Assembly (NCBI GenBank): GCA_028284635.1
Contig: JANQRJ010000036.1
Location: 59,719-123,718 of the forward strand
Length of the DNA: 64,000 bases
Reading direction: 5' to 3'
From: Pelagicoccus sp.
Lineage (GTDB): Bacteria; Verrucomicrobiota; Verrucomicrobiia; Opitutales; Opitutaceae
Made by a program: the position numbers and the translations under genes. Shown piece by piece: positions 1 to 9,700 of this stretch (the stretch's first letter is position 1; every line of letters begins with the position of its first letter). The notes under the pieces were generated by a model. The model had not been told where the DNA came from and ran no database searches. It was given only the letters and a program-made list of their open reading frames with translations.

Positions 1-360
1 ACGCTTGCGACCGTGGCCGGATTTCTAGGAGAGGAGCTTCCGGAATCGGTGGGTGGCGACTCTTTCGATCTCAGTCCGGTATTCCTGGGCGAGGAAGCGG
101 AGGGTCTGATGCCCAGAAACGTCATTCTGCAAGCCGCCCCTGGCGAGCTGGCCTTCCGGGACGGCGACTGGAAGCTCCGTTTCACGGAAGCGCCCGATTG
201 GACAGGCGAGGAAGTCAAGCTCCCCGAGAAGGCTTACGAGCTCTACAATCTTGCCGATGACTTGGCTGAAGAGCGCGACTTGTCGCAAGAAGATCCGGAA
301 CGCGCCGAGGCGATGCGAAGCCAATTGCTCGACTTGCTCAAGCGAGGCCGCAGCCGGTAG
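1..360 (+). CDS. Sulfatase, C-terminal end (partial)
   Basis: The reading frame is open from base 1, so this is the tail of a gene that starts outside the window. The end resembles the C-terminus of type I arylsulfatases: a segment of the form DLSPVFLGEE (the D.SP.L.G pattern), then GDWKLRF and YELYNLADDLAEERDLS, which match the closing strands (WKL, ELYDL..D..E..NL) of polysaccharide and aryl sulfatases. The catalytic Cys/Ser motif lies upstream and is not visible, so activity and substrate cannot be judged. Such enzymes are plentiful in marine Verrucomicrobiota that degrade sulfated polysaccharides. Confidence 0.75.
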   Translation, partial: TLATVAGFLGEELPESVGGDSFDLSPVFLGEEAEGLMPRNVILQAAPGELAFRDGDWKLRFTEAPDWTGEEVKLPEKAYELYNLADDLAEERDLSQEDPERAEAMRSQLLDLLKRGRSR

Positions 361-362
361 GC

Positions 363-402
363 GCTTTTTTGCCCGCAGATTGCGCGGATCCCCGTGGATA
401 AG
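363..402. repeat. Short copy of the CCCGCAGATTGCGC intergenic repeat
   Basis: TTTTTTGCCCGCAGATTGCG followed by CGGATC, just after the sulfatase stop, closely matches one arm of the longer hairpin repeat at 3604-3765. Only one arm is present here. The remaining 110 bases before the sigma factor gene show nothing clear. Confidence 0.5.
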
Positions 403-514
403 AGAGAGGGAAGAAGCACGTTTTCCAAAGTGGGAGCGTGCTCACACCCGATTTTCTTTCAGAAACAATCCAAAATTTTCTAAGGATCGTAGCCTACGGT
501 TGTCTTAGTACCGT

Positions 515-1063
515 ATGCTCGGCTTTCGCCCCAGAAAATCAGACCCCGTTGCGGCGGAGGAATCCATTTCGCTGGAGGCTCTGTTCGAGTCGCTGGAGGA
601 GCCGCTGCTGGCCTATGCGCTGAAGATAACCGAGTGTTTCGAGTCGGCCCAAGACGTTGTGCAGGAGGCGTTTCTGTCCTTCCAGCAAGCGGTTGGCATT
701 CGCTCGCCACGGGCTTGGCTCTACCGGACGGTGCATAACTCGGCGATCAACCTGAGTAAAAAGGCGGCCCGCAATACGCCGCTGCCGGACGAAGGGGCGG
801 CTGACCTGAGCGGGGAAGATCCGCTGGGAGTTCTTCCGAGCGAGGCTCTGGAACGACTGGAGATCGTCGGCCTGACTCAGCTCTTTCTCAAGGGACTCGA
901 CGAACGGTCTCGACTGGTCGTCTCGCTGAAGTTCGACGAAGGGCTCAGCTACCGGGAAATCGGCGAGCGAACCGGTCTTACTGCGTCGAATGTCGGCTAC
1001 ATCCTCCACCACGCGATAGCCGAGCTAGCTGCGGAATTCGAAAAGATAGGAGTGGGAAAATGA
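515..1063 (+). CDS. ECF-family RNA polymerase sigma factor
   Basis: At 182 residues this is the usual size of an extracytoplasmic-function sigma factor. Region 2 is at about residues 25-75 (YALKITECFESAQDVVQEAF, then RAWLYRTVHNSAIN). Region 4, an HTH, is at about 125-175 (DERSRLVVSLKFDEGLSYRE, then the recognition helix TASNVGYILHHAIAEL). It should direct RNA polymerase to a small set of promoters when released from a cognate anti-sigma factor. The stop overlaps the start of the next gene (ATGA, 1060-1063), so the two are translationally coupled. The partner is a membrane protein with an anti-sigma-like N-terminus, the standard arrangement for an ECF sigma and its inhibitor. The signal sensed is unknown. 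Confidence 0.88.
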   Translation: MLGFRPRKSDPVAAEESISLEALFESLEEPLLAYALKITECFESAQDVVQEAFLSFQQAVGIRSPRAWLYRTVHNSAINLSKKAARNTPLPDEGAADLSGEDPLGVLPSEALERLEIVGLTQLFLKGLDERSRLVVSLKFDEGLSYREIGERTGLTASNVGYILHHAIAELAAEFEKIGVGK

Positions 1064-3603
1064 ACGACGAAACACGGAACCAAGATGCTCTGCCCGAGCC
1101 TGACGATGCCCAAGGCGCTCGCCTCCTGGCTTTGATCCTGGGGGAAATGGAGCCGGCGGAGCGAGCTGAGCTGGAGCGCGAGTTGGAGGCGGATCCCGAC
1201 TTGAAGGCTCGTTACGATCGCTTGGCCTTCGCTGCCGAGCGTATCCGAGAAACCCTTACGATCGAGAAGCAGTCCAGCTCCGATTCGCCTGCTCCTCTGC
1301 GCCTCTCGCCCGAGCGGCGTCGGCGAGTTCTGCAAGGCCCGGCCAAGAAGCCGTCTCCTCTGCTGCGCTTCGATTTCAACCACCCGCTGGTGCCAATGTC
1401 GGTAGCCGCTTGCTTCATACTGGTGCTCTATTCCGGCTATCAATGGTTTCAGCCAGATGGGGTTTTCGGAGCGAAGGAGGTGGAGCCTATTTCATCGGAT
1501 GTTAAGCGACAACAGCCAGTTCGAGCGGAGGAGGGGGTGGACATTTCATTTCCTGCGAGCGAGGAGAAAAAAGATCCTGAACTAAATTTGTTCCAGCAGG
1601 AACCCCTGCCTACTCTTGAGCAAGACCGTGAAAATAAGGAGCTTGCCGGAAGTAATATTGGAACGCAGCTGGATGAACTGGGAGCTTCGATCTCAGTTTT
1701 CTCAACGGAATTTCTCGATGACATAGAAACTGAGGAGATTGAACAGGTTTCAGGGGCTGAATTTAGCTTTAATCGACCTCCTGTCTCGAGTGACTCGACT
1801 TTGCCGGTTCCGTCTCGAACTCGCTTTGAGGAACCGGCAAGCGAAGAGGTCTTCATCCTTTCTCCCTTCGTTGCTGAGGCAGACGAGGACGCTGGCTATC
1901 GAGCGACTTCTACGCTCGCAGGATCGCGGCTGCGTACGGAGCTGAAGGATGTGGCTTCTTCCGGCTATCTTGCTACGGAGGTCGAGACGCTTATAAGTCC
2001 TTTCAACGGGGACGATGAGGAAACTCGCCCGATCAAACGCAAGATCGAGAAGCAAGGCGCTGCCTATGGCTTCCAAGATGGACCTGCTGCGAGAACTGAC
2101 AAGAAGGCCGTGGCTCAAGCGAAGGAAAGGGAAGCGGAAGAGCCCGTGTTCTCGAATATCGCCTCCGGCTTGTTGAGTGACGGCTCCGGTGGTCTTGCCG
2201 ATGCTATCTTGCCAAGCGAGCCAGAGCCGGCTCCTCCTCCCGTCCCTGTCTCGAATCCCGTCTTGCAGGCGTATTCGGAAATCCTGACGGAGTCGGACCC
2301 GCTTTCCACCTTTTCGCTCAACGTTTCGGACGTGTCGTATCGTCTGGCCCAGGCCAGCCTCAGCCGTTCCGAGCTGCCAACGCCGGCTACGCTGCGAACG
2401 GAGGAGTTCGTTAACGCGTTCGACTACGGAGATCCCGAAGCCGCAGCGGGCGAGCCCATCGCCTTCGCTTGGGAACAGAGTCGGTGGCCCTTTGGCCACG
2501 ACCGAGACATCCTGCGTTTCTCGTTCAAGACGGCGTCGACTGGCCGCTCCGTTTCTCAGCGGTTCAACCTTGTGCTCGGCATCGATGCGTCGGGCTCGAT
2601 GGCCAGGGCCGACCGTCGCGAGATCGTTGATACGGCGATGGAAGCCCTCGCCACGCAGCTCACGCCCGAGGACACGCTGAGTGTCGTGACCTTCGGGCGC
2701 GAATCCCGGCTGCTGATCGACGGCGTGAACCGCAACAACGGCGATGCGCTTCTGCAGAGCCAAGCCCAATTCAACCCTCAGGGCGGCACCGACCTGGAGA
2801 GCGGACTCGGTCTCGCCTACGAGACTGCCCAACGCCACTTTTCGCCCGCGGCGATCAACCGTGTGATCCTGTTAACCGACGGCGCGGCCAATCTCGGAAA
2901 CACAGTTCCCGAGGACATGGCCGCGCTCGTCGAAAACAATCGCCGACAAGGCATCGCCCTCGATTCGTTTGGGGTGGGATTCGATGGACACGACGATGCC
3001 TTCCTCGAGCGCCTCTCCCGCAACGGCGACGGCCGCTATCGCTTTCTGCGTTCGGCGGCCGACGCTCGCCTAGAGCTGGGCGAGAAGTTCGCTGGCAGTC
3101 TGAGGCCGGCAGCTTATGATGTGAAGGTCCAGATCGAGTTCAACTCGAGGCGCGTGCAGCTGTATCAGCAACTTGGTTACCAGAAGCATCAGCTACGCGA
3201 CGAGGACTTTCGGGACAATGCGGTCGATGCGGCGGAGCTTGCTGCGGCCGAGGCGGGCAACGCTCTCTATCTGGCTAAGATCCTCGAAGACGGGGAGGGC
3301 GAGATCGGAGTGGCTAGAGCTCGTTTTCGCGATGCCGAGACCGGCGAGTACGCCGAACGCTCCTGGCTGATTCCGTATCGTGAAGGGACGTCTACTCTGA
3401 CTGACGCTTCGCCCTCGCTTCGTTTGGCGGCCGCGTCCTTCGGTCTTGCCGCCAAGCTGAACCGAAGCCCGATCGCCGAGAATTTCACCTATCAAGACCT
3501 GCTGGAACTCACTGCGGATTTCCAGAGCGAGTTTCCCCTGGAACCGCGTGCTATCGAGCTGCGCGAACTGATCTCGACCGCCCGCAGATTGAGTGGGGAG
3601 TGA
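1060..3603 (+). CDS. Membrane-anchored VWA-domain protein with anti-sigma-like N-terminus
   Basis: 847 residues. Residues 20-65 (LLALILGEMEPAERAELERE) resemble the cytoplasmic helical domain of zinc-finger/FecR-type anti-sigma factors, though the HxxxCxxC zinc ligands are absent. A single membrane segment lies at about 110-128 (PMSVAACFILVLYSGY). A low-complexity periplasmic linker spans about 130-400. The C-terminal half is YfbK-like: the pre-VWA module (LNVSDVSYRLAQASL..LPTP..LRTEEFVNAFDYGDP, 420-457), a VWA domain from about 500 with the metal-site motif DASGS at 509-513, and a C-terminal region typical of DUF3520. Odd feature: residues 196-222 and 262-309 of the linker resemble the N-terminal plug segment of Opitutae TonB-dependent receptors. 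Coupling to the sigma gene suggests it holds the sigma factor at the membrane. That role, and what the VWA domain binds, are inferred. Confidence 0.8.
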   Translation: MNDETRNQDALPEPDDAQGARLLALILGEMEPAERAELERELEADPDLKARYDRLAFAAERIRETLTIEKQSSSDSPAPLRLSPERRRRVLQGPAKKPSPLLRFDFNHPLVPMSVAACFILVLYSGYQWFQPDGVFGAKEVEPISSDVKRQQPVRAEEGVDISFPASEEKKDPELNLFQQEPLPTLEQDRENKELAGSNIGTQLDELGASISVFSTEFLDDIETEEIEQVSGAEFSFNRPPVSSDSTLPVPSRTRFEEPASEEVFILSPFVAEADEDAGYRATSTLAGSRLRTELKDVASSGYLATEVETLISPFNGDDEETRPIKRKIEKQGAAYGFQDGPAARTDKKAVAQAKEREAEEPVFSNIASGLLSDGSGGLADAILPSEPEPAPPPVPVSNPVLQAYSEILTESDPLSTFSLNVSDVSYRLAQASLSRSELPTPATLRTEEFVNAFDYGDPEAAAGEPIAFAWEQSRWPFGHDRDILRFSFKTASTGRSVSQRFNLVLGIDASGSMARADRREIVDTAMEALATQLTPEDTLSVVTFGRESRLLIDGVNRNNGDALLQSQAQFNPQGGTDLESGLGLAYETAQRHFSPAAINRVILLTDGAANLGNTVPEDMAALVENNRRQGIALDSFGVGFDGHDDAFLERLSRNGDGRYRFLRSAADARLELGEKFAGSLRPAAYDVKVQIEFNSRRVQLYQQLGYQKHQLRDEDFRDNAVDAAELAAAEAGNALYLAKILEDGEGEIGVARARFRDAETGEYAERSWLIPYREGTSTLTDASPSLRLAAASFGLAAKLNRSPIAENFTYQDLLELTADFQSEFPLEPRAIELRELISTARRLSGE

Positions 3604-3765
3604 TTTTTTTCGGCCCGCAGATTGCGCAGATCTTCGCAGATGAGGTGGGTGGATAACGGAAGCCAATATTCTACTTAGAAATTTCTTAACCGCTAATTGT
3701 CGCGAATAGATCCTGATGGCTGAGCTATCTGCGGGAATCTGCGTCATCTGCGGGCAAAAAATAAC
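3604..3765. repeat. Imperfect hairpin repeat between the VWA gene and the giant gene
   Basis: The left arm begins TTTTTTTCGGCCCGCAGATT, continues GCGCAGATCTTCGCAGAT, and is followed by an AT-rich loop. The right arm, ending at about 3762, reads CTATCTGCGGGAATCTGCGT then CATCTGCGGGCAAAAAA, whose reverse complement matches the left arm over about 35 bases. A half copy sits at 363-402 and a related scrap near 57519 (CTGCGGGATCTGCGGGCG). It could act as a transcriptional attenuator between the two genes or be a dispersed repeat. Confidence 0.6.
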
Positions 3766-3768
3766 GTC

Positions 3769-6700
3769 ATGAAAAATAAACTACATCTATTTCTTTTCTG
3801 TCTCTTGCCTGCTTTCGTTTTGGCCAAGGATCCGGGGATCGAGGTTCGGGATGTCGTCTTGCGGGGCGAGTTGACTGAGGAGGGCGTGGTCTTTACGGCC
3901 GCGGGTAAGATCGAGACCGAGCGGCGAGGCGAGACGCGGGTAGCTCTACTGGCGGGCGATGTCGCTCTGCTGGAGAAGCCGCAACTCAGGCGAGCCGAGC
4001 TGGACTACGATGGGGCTTACTCCTTGGTCTTGGATGGGAGCGGCGTATCCGAATTCTCGATTCGCTTCCTGGCGAAAGCGCAGCGGGAAGCGGATCGCCA
4101 ATCGATCGCCTTCGATTTTCTCTCGGCTCCGATTCGCCGGCTGGAGTTGTCTGGCTTCCCTTTGAAGGACGAGGTGCAGGTGGCGAATGCCGCATCGCCG
4201 GAGCGGGTAGACGAGCTTTGGGTAGCCCATCTGTCTTCGGCGAGCGCCTTGCGTGTGGAGTGGCGGCCGGCGGGAAGCGAAGAGGGACGCGAGCTTTTCT
4301 ATGCGGCGGACAGCGTGGACGTGGCGGCGGTTTCGGCCGGTCTGATCAAGCAGAATTTCAAAGTCGCTCTGAGCGTGATGCAGGGCGAGATGAGCGAGGT
4401 CGCTTTCGACCTGTTGGGCGAGGGAGACATTTCTCAGGTGGAGGCGGCCTACTTGCTGGGCTGGGAGGTTGTACCGACGGGCGAAGGAAGCCGTCGCTTG
4501 GAGCTTCGCTTCAGTCGACCGCAGCAGGAGAATGCCACTATCTTCGTGCGGTCGCAGGCTCCATTGCCAAGGCTTCCGGCGAAGGCGGAGCTGTTGAACC
4601 TGGAGCCGGTGGGAGCGATTCGGCATGGGGGTCATCTCTTGCTGGTCAACGATGGAGCGGTGAATCTGGGAATCGCTTCGCAGCGAAACCTCTCCCAGAT
4701 TTCGCCCACCTTGGTTCCGCTGGAGCCGAACGAACGCGCCCTGCTTGGCTTGGAGAAGCGGCAGGCGTTTGGCTTTCGCTTTGCGGGCTCGGGTCGCGTT
4801 CTGGAGATCGAGGCGGCGGATATCGTGCCGGAGGTCGCGGCCTCTCTGATAGCCCTGTATCATTTCGGTCTTAACGAAACCGGTCTCGAAGCGGAACTGA
4901 ATCTGGATGTGCGGGAGGCTCCCTTGCGTTCGTTTTCGATGGATTTGCCGGACGACTTCTCGCTGGTCGGCGTCGAGTTGAAGGGGCTGAGCGACTACGC
5001 TCTGTCTCCTCTGCCGGAGGGCGGTCAGCGGTTGCGGATTCTCTTCGCCAAGCCGATGATGGGTCGCCAGGTGCTGCGTCTGGAGTTGGAGAGAAACACG
5101 GCGGCGACGGAGGGTAGGGAGGAGTTGCCTCGCATCGTACCGCTAGAGGTGAAGTCGATTCGTGGATACGTCGGGGTGACGGCGGATGCGGGACTCAAGC
5201 TCGATGGGCTGCGGGCGGAGGGTTTGAACGAACTGATCCCAAGCTACTTTCCGGTCAAGCGAGAGAATCTTCAGCTTGCCTACCGGATGAGGGAGGGGAA
5301 TTGGTCGGCGACGGTTGGCGTGGAGCGGCTGGCGTCGTCGGTACAGGTGGAGTCGTTTCACCTCTTCTCGATTGGGGAGGGGGTGGCTTATGCCAGCTCG
5401 ATTCTCACCTACCGGATTTCCGGAGCTCCGGTGGAAACGTTTGCTCTGTATTTGCCGGATAACTACGAGAATGTGGAGCTGAGCGGTGCGGGTCTACGGA
5501 GTTGGAAGAGAGGCGAAGATGGTCGCTATGAGCTGAACCTGCTGGGGCCGATCAGCGGGGCCTACTCGCTGCTGGCGACCTACGAGACGCATTTGGATGC
5601 GGGGGAGAGCTTGGTGGATTTCGCCGGGGCTCGTCCGGATGGAGTCGACTCGGAGCGTGGCTATGTCGTTTTCGTCAGCCCGGGGCAGCTGGAGTTCTCT
5701 CCAGAGCCGATCCTGCCGCCGCTTTTGAATTTGGAGGCGAGCGAGCTGCCGCCGGAGTATCTCATTATGTTGGATGCCCCGATTGTGGCGGCCTACGAGT
5801 TCGCGAGTCGGCCCTTCTCCTTGCTTGCCAGGGTTTCGGCTCTACCTCAGCAGGCGTCGATCGACCAGCTAGTCGAGTTGATGAAGGTGGACTCGCGGGT
5901 TTCGAAGACGGGCGAGCTTTTGTTCGAGGTCGACTATGTGCTGAAGTCGAAGAACGCGTCGTCTTTCGCGGTCCGCTTGCCGGATGGCGCTCGGCTCTGG
6001 CGGGTAGAGGTGGATGGGATTGAACGCTCGCCAACCCAGGACGGAGACCGGCTGCTGATCCCGCTGGAGAATCCGGTTTCGGAGGTCGCTCGGCATGTGA
6101 GGGTTAAGTATTCGCTTAGTGGAGACGTCAACGAGGCGTTTTCGGTGGAAACTCCGAGAATCGACGCTCCAGTTCTGCGCAGCGATTGGACGGTGTCGTC
6201 CGATGCGAAGACGTCGCTTCGCTTTCTGGAGGGGTCGGTGACCCCGGTGGAGGGCGCCGCCGAGGTAGTTTCGTTTGGAGGGTGGAGCGAGCGGAGCCGT
6301 GGTCTGGCCTTCGCTTTCGGTTTGGCGGCCTTGGTGGGAATCGTAGTCAATTTTCGCTTACAGAGAGACGAGGACGGGCTTCGATGGCTTGCTTTGTTTG
6401 GCGGGGTGGTTGCTTTGCTTGGATTGTGGCTGGCTGCTTTGTTGGCAGCGGAGCTGTGGGTATGGCCAGACGAGCGGACCGTGCCGGAGTTGAGGTTCAG
6501 CGATACGCTGCTGTCTCCTGGCCAGACTTTGAGCGCGGTCTTCAGTTACCATGATGTATCGGTGGTTCAGCGTTCCTCTGGACTTTCGGTGGGGTTTGTC
6601 GTCGCTTCGCTGATACTGCCTGCATTGATTGTCCGACTGTTTCGCGGGGCGAGTGGCGGCGTCTGGCTGAGCGGCGTGGTGATCGCTTTGCTGGGCTGGG

Positions 6701-9700
6701 CTGCGATGGGAGTGGAATATGGAGCGAGTCTAGCGGTTTTGGGAGCGGGGTCGCTGCTGTTCGTCCAGCCGTTGGCTTTCGCGGTTCGCTGGCTTGCGGT
6801 TTGGTGGCGAGGTCGCTCTTGGGGATCCGTTTCCGTGAGGGAAACGGGCGCGACCTTGTGTTTGCTGTCGCTTTGGGCTGTGGGCGAGAATCGAGTGGAA
6901 GCCCGGATGGGAGAGGACTGGCGTGAATATTTGGATACGCCGGTTTCGGTGGAGGCTGTAGTGACGGAGGATTTCGCCTCCGTTCGGGTTTCCTTCGATT
7001 GGGAGGCGAAGGCGAAGGATCGCCTGCCGGTCCTGGCTGGGCCGTCGGTGATCACGAGCCTAGAGTTGCCGGAAGGCAGGGTGAAACTGGTCCAGGGGCT
7101 TGAAGGGGAGGGGGATCTCTACTTCGTGGAGTGCTTGCGGACGGGGACGCATCGCATTGCGTTCGAGTATCAGACTCCGGTGAAGCGGGCGGACGACGTG
7201 TGGAGCTTTTCGCTGCAGTCGATTCCGAGTCTGGTGTATCAGGTTTCCTTGGACGTGGACCGGGAGAACTGCGAGGCGTTTTCCGAGGACTCGGTGGGCG
7301 AGAGCTATCTTGCGAGCTCCGAGGAGGGGAGGACTCGAGTGAATCTATCCATGCGTCCGGAATGGCAGGCTCGAATTGGCCTTCGATCCAAGGGGAGGGA
7401 TGCTCGGTTGGAGAAAACGCTCTTTTACGCGGAGACAGTCAATGCGTACCGGCCGGATGCGGGGGCGATCGTGGGGGAGCATCGGGCTTCGCTGAGGGTG
7501 GCTCAGGGGCAGCTTCGATTCTTCGAGGTGGAGACCCCGGAGGAGATGACAGTTACGGATGCAAAGGCCGATTGGCTGGAGTCGTGGCGGTTCGATCCGG
7601 CGACGCGTCGCTTGCGGGTCGTCTCTGGTCTGCCACTTGCGGGCAGCGTCGAGCTTCGAGTGAGTTCGCAAACGGAGGGTGGGGCCTTGCCCTACGAGTC
7701 GAGCTTGGCTGGGCTTCGTTTTCCGGAGGCCTCGGGCGAGGTGGGCTGGCTGGGTTTGTTTGCGGCGCCGGACATCCAGCTTGATCGCCTGATGGAGGAT
7801 GCAAGCCTGGCGGCGGTAAGCTTAACGGACTTTCCGGCCCGGGATGCCTTTTCGGAGGAGGAGGGGAGCATCTTGCGGCGGGCGTTTCGCTATGTTGATC
7901 CGGCGGCTCGGCTGACGTTGGCCTTGTCCCGCGTAGAGCCGGAGTTGCGGGTGGAGACGGACGAGCTGGTTTCCCTGGGAGAGGATCGCATTGCATACAC
8001 AGCTCGTTTGCAGACGGAGATTCTGCGCAGCGGGGTGTTTCAGTTGCGGCTGGGTTTGCCGGAGGGCCTGGAAGTGGAGAGCATTTCGGGCGCAGAGGTG
8101 AGCCATTGGACGGAGTCGTTGGAAAACGGATACCGTGTTGCGGTGCTGCATATGAAGGGGCGGACGCTTGGCGAGACGACGCAGTTCGTGACGCTGTCTG
8201 GCCCGGGAGCTCGGCCCAGCGACCGGTGGGAGCCGCCCCGGGTGCGGCTGCTTGGGGTGTCGAAGCAGCGCGGGCGGCTGTCTCTGGTGCCGGAGTTGGG
8301 CCTGCGCCTGAATTTGCTGGAGCGCAGCGGGGTGACGCAGGGTGACGTCAGTGGTCTGGCAGCCAGCGAACGGGAGCGACGGCTGGTGTATCGTTTGTTG
8401 GAAAACGATTGGAATCTGGCGTTTTCCATCGAGCCAGTCGAGCCATGGCTGGAGTGTAGTTTGCTGCAGGAAGTGGCCCGGAAACCCGGATTGACGGAGA
8501 CGAGGGCTCGCTTGCGCTACGAGATCAAGAACGCGGGTGTGAAGAGTTTGTTCGTAAGGCTGCCGGAGATGGCGGTGGGGACGCGTTTTCGCGGCGAAGG
8601 CGTGGCAGGATTCCATCCGATAGAGGGGGACGCGGGTCTGTGGCAAGTCGATCTCGATCGCCGAGCGATTGGGTCTTATGCTCTCGACATTGAGTATCGA
8701 GAATTTGGAGACGATGATTTGGAACTGGTTGTTGTTAATGGTATTCAGACCATCGGTACGAAGTTGCAGGAGGGTTTTCTCGCTTTGAAGTCGGAGCGCC
8801 GCTTGAGCCTGTCTCCTAGGCTGAACGGGTCGGGCTTGAACCGGATCGAATGGCAGCAGATTCCTGAGGATCTGAGATCCGGTTGGTCGGCCTCGGAGCT
8901 GGCTTTTCGCGCTTCGGCGCCCGACTTTCGAGTCGCGGTAGACGCATCGCGCCTGGATCTGGCAAAGACCCTGCCGGCTCAGGTGAAGTCGGCGCGGCTG
9001 CGTTCCTTGCTGTCCGAATCCGGGGTAGTTTTGACGCGGGCGACGTTCGAGATCGATCCTGGAAGAAAACCTCACTTGCGCCTTCGCTTGCCGGAGGGGG
9101 CGGAGTTCTGGGCTTGCTACGTGAACGAGTGCAGCGTGTGGCCTTCTCAGAAGGAGGGTGACTTGCTGGCGCCATTGGAACTGGCGAGCCAGAGGGACAA
9201 GGAGATCTGTCGCCTCGAGTTGGTTTACGCGATGGAGGCGGGAGAGAACGAGGACGGTGAGATAGCGTTTGTCGGCCCCCAGTGCGAATTGCCGCTGGAG
9301 AATATCGAGTGGCAAGTTTTCGTTTCGGGCGGATTGGGAAATCCGCGATGGGGCGGTACACTCGAGTTGCTTGAGCAGGGTGGCTTGGTGGTGTGCGACT
9401 TCAGCCTAGAATCGGCTATGAGTTTGGATTTCCGAGTGCAAGGCGAGCGGGTCAAGGCTGCTGAAAGCCTGCTCTTGCTGGGGAGCGATTTGGCGGATCG
9501 GGGGGATGCTCGAGCGGCTCGGCGAGCTTTGGAATCCGCGTATCGACTTTCCCAGCACGACTTGGACTTCAATGAGGACGCGCGGGTGCAGCTCAACAAT
9601 CTGAAGGTGGAGCAGGCGATGGTTGGCTTGAGCTCTCGGCGACTGCAGTCTTTGGGAGGGCAGGTGGAGAGCGAGGTTCGCTTTTCTCGAGAGGAGGCGG

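Noticed and set aside
7822..9315. Open frame of 497 codons on the minus strand inside the giant gene
   Set aside because: The sequence is rich in Arg, Gln and Pro with no motif, and the plus frame continues uninterrupted for 2076 codons with homologous halves.
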